In this document: positions 51,449-59,800 of the stretch, piece after piece
Layout of the letters: the number at the start of each line of letters is the position of its first letter
How positions within the stretch are numbered: position 1 is the first letter of the stretch
Assembly: GCA_046153945.1 (NCBI GenBank)
Contig: JBJXFF010000171.1
Location: 1 to 64,000 of the forward strand
DNA: 64,000 nt
Source of the DNA: SXOA01 sp046153945
GTDB taxonomy: Bacteria; Planctomycetota; Planctomycetia; Pirellulales; Pirellulaceae
Reading direction: 5' to 3'
Notes under the pieces: generated by a model
Databases searched by the model: none
What the model was told of the DNA's origin: nothing
Seen by the model: only the letters and a program-made list of their open reading frames with translations
Position numbers and translations under genes: made by a program

Positions 51449-54136
51449 ATGTCCGAAGAATTTGATCCCTACAAAACTTGGCTGGACATCGAAAACAAAA
51501 CCGCCAGCACCACCTATTACAAGGTCCTGGGGCTTCCGGAATTTGAAAGCGACAAGGACCGGATTGCCGCCGCGGCGGATAAGGCGATTCGCAGGATCCG
51601 CTCGCAAAAGCCGGGGGAACATGCCGCCGAGTGGTCCAAAATCCTGGATGAGTTGCAAGAGATGAAGGCTCTGCTGCTCAATGACCAGAAGAAAGATGCT
51701 TACGACGAAGATTTGAGATTCGCCGACGAATTTGTCCGCGAGTTGGAAAGGGGTGTCAAACGCGATCCGGCAGCAGCGGTCGTGGCGGCAGCAACGAAGA
51801 AGAGTGAGGCTCGGCCGGTCAAGCAGGATCCTCGCTATCCACCGGGAATGGTTCCCAAAAGCAGTTCTCCATCCCCTCCTTCCAAAACGACCAGCGACGA
51901 TGTCGAACTGCGAGTAGGTCCCTCGTCCAAGCCGATTGATCGGAAAGATTCGCCGTTCTATCCTCCCTCGCGGCCCGTGGATAAAGCGAAGCCGCCTGCG
52001 CCGGAAGCGAGCCCTGTTCCATCGATGCCTGCACCAGAGGCGCGCGAGGCTTCGGAGAGGAACGATATGCTGCCGCCGGGAGCCGCTTCTTCGGCTCCTG
52101 CTGCGTACTCACCTCCAGCCAATGAACCAGCGGCTGCTCAAGCACCGGTATCGGAGGTTCCTGCTCCGAGTTATGCGCCGCAAACGGGAGGTTATCAACC
52201 GCAGCAACCCGCTCCCTACCAACAACCGGCTCCTTACCAACAGCCGCAGCCGACCGGATACGCTCCATCCCCTTCACTTTATCAACAGCCGGCAGGATAT
52301 CCGCAGCAGCCGAGCCCCTATCAGCAACCGCAGGGGCAATATCCTCAGCAAGCTCCAAATCCATATTCCCAGCAGCCAAATCCCTATCCTCAGCAGCAGC
52401 CTGGCGGATATCCGCAGCAGCCAGGCTATCCGCAGAATTACTATCCGCCGCAAGGGGGCCAACCGCCGATGGCCGGATACCCTATGCACGGTCAGCCGAT
52501 GTACGGCCAACCGATGCAGGGGCATCCGATGTCGCAACCTGGACTTGGCTATGGTCCACCCATGGCCCAGCCCATGGGTTATGGGCAACTGCCAATGCCG
52601 TCCCCCTACGGTGGAATGCCGCCAATGGCCTCGCCGATGTACGGGGCTCCGATGGCCATGCCGATGGCTCCGCAGGCTTACATGCCGCCGCAGCCACCGG
52701 TTCCGGCGGCACTCGACCCCATGGCACCTGTTGCCATTCCGGGAATGGCAATGGGCGCTGGGCCAGCGAGTCCCGCCCCGATGGCGATGCCTTATGGAGC
52801 GCCAGCGGGATCCCCGATGATGACGCAGCCTCCCCCTGCTGCCATTCCCGTGGGAACCGCAGTCGGGATTCCCGTCGGCGGAGCAGAGGCTTCACCGCCG
52901 GGCTCTACACCAGCAGCCACCCCGACAGCCGCAAACGATGAACCTGCCAAGGTAGTCCGGAGCAGTTCGGCAACTTCGGTCATGCTCGCGGCGAAGAGAG
53001 AAAAGAGTTCGCAACAAACGCTGATGTTCGCCGGAATCGGCGGCGTGTTGCTGGTGGTTGTTGCGGTGGTGGGCTTCCTGGCGGCCAACGGGAACTTCAG
53101 CAGCACCACCGTGGCGAACAATCCACCTGAGAAGAACGGGTACCACACTCCCGATAAAACGCCGTCCGTAACCGTGCCGCCGGTCAATCCTGTACGCCCG
53201 TCGAATCCTCCCGTCAAGCCAGAACCGCCAAAGCCAACCAATCCCAGCGAACCGAACAAGACAAAGCCTTCGGAAACAAAACCCCCGGAAACCAACCCTA
53301 TGCCGGAAATGCTGGCTGAGCCCACGAAGCCGGAGCCTGTTAAACCAGAACCGCCGAAGCCGGAACCAACGAAGCCCGAACCTCCCAAGCCGGAGCCAGC
53401 CAAACCCGAACCCACGAAGCCGGAACCGAAACCAGAACCCAAGCCAGAAGTGCCAGCGGGAGAGATGCCGACGAAAGAGGAACTGGTTCAACTGGGCAAA
53501 GCCCTGCAGGATGCCAAGGCTGCCACTGGCGAGTTCAACTTCGACGATGCCGATGCGGCTCTCGCCAAGGCCGAGAAACTTGCTAAGCTGCCCGACCACA
53601 AGGGCAAGCTCGCCCGGCTCAAGGAAGTGAAGGGGCTGGTGAAGCAATTCCATGATCGCCTGGTGGAAGCGGCGGTTGGAATGGATGGCGGCGCATCGTT
53701 CAAAGTGGGAACCAGCACGATGATTGCCATGATCGAGGCCAACGAGAAGCAGGTAATCCTGCGCGTGGCCGGCCAGAACAAGACCTACCAGTACAGCGAC
53801 CTCCCCGTTGGCCTGGCCGCGGCACTCGCGGATATGAAACTTGAAGGGTCCGACCCGGTCTCGCGCGTCGTCAAAGGAGCGTACGTCGCGTCCCACCGCA
53901 GTTCCACTCCCGACCAACTGCAGCAGGCCAAGAGCTGGTGGGACGAGGCAACGCTCGGTGGTGCGGATGTCACGCACCTCATGCCTTTCCTGACCGATAA
54001 TTACGATCTGGCCAAGGAATTCGACAAGCTCAAAAAGGGTGAAGACGCCGCAAAGCCGGAAGCGACCAAGGAGCCCGAGAAGGGTGCGCCGAAGGCAGCA
54101 CCCGATGCCAAAGCAATTCTGGAAGGAAAATCCTAA
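51449..54136 (+). CDS. J-like domain membrane protein with Pro/Gln-rich and PEPK repeats
   Basis: About 895 residues. Residues 13-95 resemble the planctomycete J-like domain (TYYKVLGLPEFESDKDRI ... NDQKKDAYDEDL) without the HPD motif that would activate an Hsp70. A long Pro/Gln/Tyr-rich low-complexity stretch follows (about 190-480), one transmembrane segment (about 525-548) and PEPxKP repeats (628-671). The C-terminal domain is helical. The start at 51449 has GGTGGGA upstream. The architecture suggests a scaffold or assembly protein; no partner gene is adjacent. Confidence 0.6.
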   Translation: MSEEFDPYKTWLDIENKTASTTYYKVLGLPEFESDKDRIAAAADKAIRRIRSQKPGEHAAEWSKILDELQEMKALLLNDQKKDAYDEDLRFADEFVRELERGVKRDPAAAVVAAATKKSEARPVKQDPRYPPGMVPKSSSPSPPSKTTSDDVELRVGPSSKPIDRKDSPFYPPSRPVDKAKPPAPEASPVPSMPAPEAREASERNDMLPPGAASSAPAAYSPPANEPAAAQAPVSEVPAPSYAPQTGGYQPQQPAPYQQPAPYQQPQPTGYAPSPSLYQQPAGYPQQPSPYQQPQGQYPQQAPNPYSQQPNPYPQQQPGGYPQQPGYPQNYYPPQGGQPPMAGYPMHGQPMYGQPMQGHPMSQPGLGYGPPMAQPMGYGQLPMPSPYGGMPPMASPMYGAPMAMPMAPQAYMPPQPPVPAALDPMAPVAIPGMAMGAGPASPAPMAMPYGAPAGSPMMTQPPPAAIPVGTAVGIPVGGAEASPPGSTPAATPTAANDEPAKVVRSSSATSVMLAAKREKSSQQTLMFAGIGGVLLVVVAVVGFLAANGNFSSTTVANNPPEKNGYHTPDKTPSVTVPPVNPVRPSNPPVKPEPPKPTNPSEPNKTKPSETKPPETNPMPEMLAEPTKPEPVKPEPPKPEPTKPEPPKPEPAKPEPTKPEPKPEPKPEVPAGEMPTKEELVQLGKALQDAKAATGEFNFDDADAALAKAEKLAKLPDHKGKLARLKEVKGLVKQFHDRLVEAAVGMDGGASFKVGTSTMIAMIEANEKQVILRVAGQNKTYQYSDLPVGLAAALADMKLEGSDPVSRVVKGAYVASHRSSTPDQLQQAKSWWDEATLGGADVTHLMPFLTDNYDLAKEFDKLKKGEDAAKPEATKEPEKGAPKAAPDAKAILEGKS

Positions 54137-54159
54137 GGGGACCTTGTCTGCTTGCTGGC

Positions 54160-54999
54160 TTAAGACGTTGCCAGTTGCGAGGGCGCAGTCAGAGTCGGTC
54201 CGCTTGAGATTGGCAAATTGAGGAGAGGCGGTGGAGCAACTGGCTTCGCAATGGGGAGCTTGATGATGAACGCGGTCCCTTTGCCGACAGTGGATTCGAC
54301 GCGAATTCGGCCGCGGTGAGAATCAATGATCGACTTGCAAGTAGCGAGACCGAGTCCCGTCCCCCCCTTGCCGCTTTCGTCCGGACCTTTCTTGGTCGTG
54401 TAGAATCGGTCAAAGATTCGCGGCAGCTTGTCCGCGGGAATGCCGCTGCCGGTGTCGCGGACGGTTAGGTCCACCGTCCCCCCTTCTTTATCGTGGTCCA
54501 GTTTAATCAGCACGCGCCCGCCGCTGGGCATCGCCTGCCTGGCGTTGATGAGCAGGTTGAGCAGAACCTGCTGGATCTGGTTGCCGTTGGCTTGAACTTC
54601 CGGCACTGAGCCGATCTGCCGCTCGACGGAAATCCGGTACTTGGAGAGTTCGCGCTCCAAGAGCACCAGGCATTCATCAATCAGCTTGGGAAGGTCCGTC
54701 GGCTCCATGTCACCCGAGCGATTTCGGGCCATGGCCAGCACGCTGCTCGTGATTTTGGCGGCCCGCTGGCCGGCGTCCAGGATTTTTTGCAGGGCCTTGT
54801 CCCGTGTCGCTTCGTCCTTGTGACGCAGCCCGAGCCGGGCGTAATTGAGGATGGTCATCAGCACGTTGTTGAACTCGTGGGTCGTCGTGCTGACGAGTTC
54901 CCCCAGTGCCGTCATTTTCTGGGCCTCCGCCAGTTGCTGCTCGAGCGCGGCAATCTGGTCCGTGGGCGAGAGAGGCTGGCCTGGTGCGGTTCTGGTCAT
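54160..54999 (-). CDS. Cytosolic sensor histidine kinase
   Basis: The start at 54999 has AAGGGA upstream and gives 279 residues. There are no transmembrane segments; a coiled coil (15-35) leads to phospho-acceptor His41 in TTTHEFNNVLMTILNYAR. The ATPase part has VLLNLLINARQAMP and GGTGLGLATCK. The HEFNN form of the H-box is that of NtrB-like kinases. No cognate regulator is adjacent. A Pro-rich C-terminal tail is unusual. Confidence 0.82.
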   Translation of the reverse strand: MTRTAPGQPLSPTDQIAALEQQLAEAQKMTALGELVSTTTHEFNNVLMTILNYARLGLRHKDEATRDKALQKILDAGQRAAKITSSVLAMARNRSGDMEPTDLPKLIDECLVLLERELSKYRISVERQIGSVPEVQANGNQIQQVLLNLLINARQAMPSGGRVLIKLDHDKEGGTVDLTVRDTGSGIPADKLPRIFDRFYTTKKGPDESGKGGTGLGLATCKSIIDSHRGRIRVESTVGKGTAFIIKLPIAKPVAPPPLLNLPISSGPTLTAPSQLATS

Positions 55000-55191
55000 G
55001 CAATCCCTTCGTAACGACAACTGCCCCGCCCGCGCAGGCCGCGCAGCTTTCCTAAAGCTGCGCAACTTCGTCCCAGCCCGCGTGTTACTGCTCCTCCTGG
55101 GTATCGTCGAATCGAACTGGCCCCCATCAGGCAGCCGCGTTATAATCCGGCCCGACAATCCGCCACGGACAGGCGACATGGAGAAGCTAGG

Positions 55192-55452
55192 ATGCATACC
55201 GTCGAAATGCTGGAACGTCTGCTGGCGTTGGCCGGCCAAATGGGCTACGTCATTCGCCAAGAATGGCTCGGTGGGAGCGGCGGCGGCGAGTGTGAATTCG
55301 GCGGCCGGCGCTATATCTTTGTGGACTTGGCCCTCAGCGTGGTGGAGCAGCTTGAGCAAGTGGCCACCGTGCTGCGGAACGATCCCACATTGCCGCTCAC
55401 CAGGCCCGCACCGGCGCTGATGCCCATGCTTGGACTGAAACGAGCGGCGTAA
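55192..55452 (+). CDS. Conserved small protein, 86 residues
   Basis: Starts MHTVEMLERLLALAGQMGYVIRQE, a helical opening, then GGRRYIFVDLALSVVEQLEQVATVL. No named family was recognised, though its layout (small, one folded domain) suggests a conserved planctomycete protein. It is divergent from the kinase and 159 bases upstream of the BBP7 gene. Confidence 0.55.
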   Translation: MHTVEMLERLLALAGQMGYVIRQEWLGGSGGGECEFGGRRYIFVDLALSVVEQLEQVATVLRNDPTLPLTRPAPALMPMLGLKRAA

Positions 55453-55611
55453 TCCTCTTTTTGCCACATTGCTAGCAATGCTTGGGCAATCTACGCAAGC
55501 CCTGCCGATTCCCAGGGAGATTGGCGATTTTTCCGGTCGTACCGCCGAAAGAAACTCTGAGGGCCGCCAAGATTTTTTCGGCGGCTGGTTTCGAGCTATC
55601 GGGGGGACGCC

Positions 55612-56772
55612 ATGCTAGCCAAACGCTTTGCCATCGTCATTTGTCTTGCCGTGGGGCTGACGACGGGCTTTCTCTTGGGCGCGGAAGTAATTAGCAACGA
55701 CGACTACGGCAGTTATGCGGTTGGCCATGACGAACCAGCCGAGGATGCTCCTCGCGTGCCAGGGAAAGTGTCCGCAACGGAACCCGGTATGATTGGGGCC
55801 ATGTTCGATGGCCCGTGGCAAGCGCCCCAACAGGCTCCGACCATGATGGAGTGCGTCACGGGAGCGTGCGAGGAATGCTGCTGTCCCCGGGGGGGCTGGG
55901 TCGGTGGGGCCGGAGTCTATGTCATCAAGCCCCACTGGACCACCAACCCCGCGTTTGCCACCACCGTCACGAGTGGTGCCGTGAACATCGACAGCCAGAC
56001 CGACTTTCCTTATTCCTACTATGCCACGCCCCTCGTGTGGTTCGGCTACGTCGGAGAGAACGGCCTGGGTGCCCGCACACGCTTCTGGCTCTTCGACCAG
56101 TCGTCCACCCTCACCCGCACCAACGATGGCAACGTGACATACATTTCGGCGGCTCCGCTCAACTATTTGAACAGTTCCTCCACCGCGGGTGACTCGCTTA
56201 CCTTCACCAGCGGGCTCGATGTCGATGTCGTCGACTTTGAACTCACGCAGACCTTTCAGGTCGGCGCTTTTACGGGACAACTCTCAGCCGGTGGCCGCTA
56301 CACGCGGATTCAACAGTCCTATCATCATGTGGAAACTCCGCAAAGTGGGCTCGATGACATCGTGGATTCCAGCCATTCGTTCGACGGCTTTGGGCCGAGC
56401 CTCGGAGCGGAAGTAAAGCGTTCGCTCCTGAACAGCGGATTCTCGCTGTACGCCAACGGACGCGGATCGCTCCTGTTCGGCAAGAGTTCCCAGCAAGCGA
56501 CCAACATCAACAATAGCGCGATCACCAATATCGGGTCCTTTTCCAACTGGGACGTGATGCCGACGATGGAGACCGAACTGGGCATTCTCTGGGAGCGGGA
56601 CACCGATCGTGGCCGCCTGTTCCTGGACGCGGGCGTGGTCGGCATCGCCTTCTTCGGAGCCGGCAACGCCGCCAACAACCAAATCCTCCTCAACAGCACC
56701 GACGACCAGGCGGACAAGAACGCCACGCTCGGCTTCTTCGGGTTCAAATTCGCAGCGGGAATGAGCTACTAA
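55612..56772 (+). CDS. BBP7-family outer-membrane beta-barrel protein
   Basis: The 386-residue protein has a signal peptide (MLAKRFAIVICLAVGLTTGFLLG). A Cys-rich stretch follows (TGACEECCCPRGGWVGG). The remainder alternates polar and hydrophobic residues in a pattern typical of beta-barrels (GFKFAAGMSY at the end, with the terminal aromatic residue). BBP7 (PF07585) is a planctomycete outer-membrane family, possibly porin-like. A hairpin (55563-55585) lies in the 5' untranslated region. Confidence 0.8.
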   Translation: MLAKRFAIVICLAVGLTTGFLLGAEVISNDDYGSYAVGHDEPAEDAPRVPGKVSATEPGMIGAMFDGPWQAPQQAPTMMECVTGACEECCCPRGGWVGGAGVYVIKPHWTTNPAFATTVTSGAVNIDSQTDFPYSYYATPLVWFGYVGENGLGARTRFWLFDQSSTLTRTNDGNVTYISAAPLNYLNSSSTAGDSLTFTSGLDVDVVDFELTQTFQVGAFTGQLSAGGRYTRIQQSYHHVETPQSGLDDIVDSSHSFDGFGPSLGAEVKRSLLNSGFSLYANGRGSLLFGKSSQQATNINNSAITNIGSFSNWDVMPTMETELGILWERDTDRGRLFLDAGVVGIAFFGAGNAANNQILLNSTDDQADKNATLGFFGFKFAAGMSY

Positions 56773-56825
56773 AGTACTCTTCACGCTCCGCGTGAAGAGT
56801 CATCTCGCGGGGCGAGATGAGTACT
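56773..56825. repeat. Double-hairpin element between convergent genes
   Basis: An outer AGTACT/AGTACT pair encloses two perfect hairpins built on CTTCACG/CGTGAAG and CATCTCG/CGAGATG. It lies between BBP7 and the large PQQ gene; the latter's stop codon overlaps its right end. The layout could serve as a bidirectional terminator. Confidence 0.75.
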
Positions 56826-59800
56826 ATTTCGGCGGCTGGACCGGCATGGGAACGCCTCCAGGCAGGCGTAATCGAATTCCCGGTGGCAAGCCGTTCGGGT
56901 TTCGGCCGGGCATCTGATTGAAGGCCCGGAAAATATCCGTCGCCACGTCCACCGCTGTTCCCAACTGCTCTCCTAGAGAGCGGCTGGACATCATCCCCAA
57001 TTGAGCCGGCGGCCGCGGGGGGGCGGGATTATCGGTGAATTTCAGCGTCAGGGTCCGGTTGCCGTCTCCCGTCATGCTAATGACGACCGTCGCTTGGTCG
57101 CGGTTGCACACGATGTCGCAGTTGTTGGCCAGTCCCAAGAACGCATCTTCCTCATAGACAACGCTCCCGTCCCGCCGGTCCAAGCAGAGGAGCGAACTGA
57201 CGTTGCTCGTCGTTCCCCCACCGCGGGAAACGCTCTTTCTTCTCGCGAAAACCAGCACCGGGGATTCCGAAGGCTGATCGGGCGGCAGCGCGTGCTGCGA
57301 AACAAAAGCCGGCGTCTGCCACTGGGCCTCGCCGGTCGCGCGGTTTAAGGCATAGACCTTGCCGTGGACTTGAACGCCCATCGCAGAACCGGTATTCAGC
57401 GGAAAGGGAGTCACACCATTGGTTTCTCCCTTCATCGGCTGGTTGACCGCAAGCAAGTATTGTGTGCGAGATGCCACCACGGCAATTCCTTGCAACTCCG
57501 GTTCTGGGTCCACCGCAGTCTCGAACAGGACCGAGCCGCTTCTCAGGGAGACCACGGTGAGCTTGCCGCTAGCCTCGAGCAGCATCAACTCCTCGCCATC
57601 GATAATGCAGCCCTTGGCCGGTTGTTCAACTTTCTTAGACCATAGTCCGGTACCTTGGCTGCTCGCGTCGTACAGGCGAAGCTGAACGGTTCGTCCTGCC
57701 AGTGCTTCCCAGGCGAGGACATTGCGTCCGCAAGTGACCCAGCGGCGATCCGAGGGATCCACCATTCGCCGGTCGACGAGAGACCCGTCGGCAGCACTGA
57801 AAACCAGGGCCTGGTCCGATTTCTCACCGGGCGGAATGACGACGACTCTGTGCTCATCGCCAAACACTTCCGATCCCGGCTCGACGCCACTTCGCTCCCA
57901 CAGCAGTTTTCCCGTGAGCGGTTCGACGCATACGAGTTGTCGTCCCCGGTGATAGGTTATGCCGAAACGACTGCTGGGCCCGATAGTCCCTTGACCTCGG
58001 TCGATGGGGGGATTGTATCGGATTCCAGCGCCCAGCAGTGGATTCATATTGGCGGGGCGCGAGACATAGACATTTTGCCTCCGCAAACTCGCATCCCCGT
58101 CAGTCATGTCCGCGCGCCATAGCATCCCCTCCGTGGTGACGCCCTGACGAATCCGCAGGGCATCAATCGCCAGGATTTCTCCGCCACTGGCGACCAGCAT
58201 GAGATGCCCGACAATCTTTCCACTGGCCTGGTTGGATGAGAGAAATTGTTGATTGTTGCGGGTCAGAGAAGTTGCGGAAATCAGGCGGCCGGAACTATCC
58301 AGAGCGCGAAACGCAGATTCGCTCGTGGATATCTGCCCCCGCATTCCGCGGGGGGCCGCACCTCGGAAATCGCTCAGGGGAACCTGATAGCGATAAGTGC
58401 TGAAGCCGATGTTTGCTCCTTGCGGATCGCTTACTTTGGCCGTCACGTTTCCAGTAGGCCAATGTCGGGTTGCAATCTGCTGTTGGATTTTCTCTCGCAG
58501 GGCTGCTGCATCCGCCAAGTCCTTGCCGGTTTTATCGCCGAGGCAGACAACTGCCGAATATTTCGCTCCCAGGATTTCATAAAACTCGCGAGCCAGTTCA
58601 TAGCGCTCGGCTGCCTCGTAAACGGATGCCAAAATGGCGTGGGCCTGACCGGCCATGGTTGGTTCGCGGTCAGTCGCCAGTTCTCCTATCGCCAATTCGG
58701 CTTCCAAGAGCTTGCCTTCCGCAGCAAGCCGCCGGGCCAATTCCAGTTGCCCGTGGCCAGCCAACCGATGAAAGCGGAAGGCATCCACGAAGTCGGCAAG
58801 GGCCGCAGTGCCGACAACCACCTTTGCCTCTTCGAGTCGAGAATGCACCAATTCATCGAGCCGCTTCTCTTCCTGTCCAGAGGTGCGAGAATAAATCGCC
58901 GAAAGTCGGGCACTGATCCAGCGTTCCTGACGGGCGGAATGATCGCGGGACAACTCTTCCATTTCAGTCCCCGAATCACCTGCCTGGTCACGGAGTGTGA
59001 TGTAAGCCGCAAAGGCCTCCGTGGGACTGCCGGCCTTCTCCATGGCCTGTGCCCGCAGTCGGAGCAACTCCCGCCGCAGCGCCGGCTGGTCCGCGAGAAG
59101 CGTTTCCGCTTCGGTCGCCAAAGCCTGATTCGCGGCAAAGTCGGTTCTAAGCAGCGAAAGCATGGCGCGGGCGAGCATCCCCTTCGTTTCCGCATCACCC
59201 GGAGCGAGAACCTGGGCCCTCCGGAGAGCCTTCAGCGCGTCTTCCTGCTTGCCGTCTTGCAGCAGGATTTCTCCTCGGCGTGCCAAAGCCCAGTGATCGT
59301 CCGGATTCTTGGCGAGCAACTCGTCCGTCCGCTTGCGGAGCGGTTCGGCCAGGTAGTAGGACGAAATCCCTTCCGGCGTTTGCGAAATCAATTCGTCCTT
59401 GTAGCAAACCAGATTGCCGAGCGTGGAGCCCGTTTTGACTTGCGAGACAATCTTCCCCTGATCCAAATCGATCTTGACGAGATGTGAAGAGTTGGTGGGC
59501 AAGTAGTAAAAGTGCTCGCTGTAATAACCCCGCCCCGTGGGCGAATCGCCATCAAGCTCGATTGGAACGGCCCAAGCTTCTTTGCTGTCCGCCAGGTTGA
59601 TCGCTTTGATCTGCTTCTTGCCGACCAGTATTGCCTTGCCGTTATGCACGCACCCGATGAACAGCATCTCCCCGCAGGGGAGTTTCCACTTGGGCTTGCC
59701 GGTAAGCAGGTCCAGGCAATGCAGGTCCATCGCTTCCACGGGTGTCAGCAAAACGCTGCCGCCGGAAATCGTTACGCTCCCGTCGATCCAGTGTTCTTTG

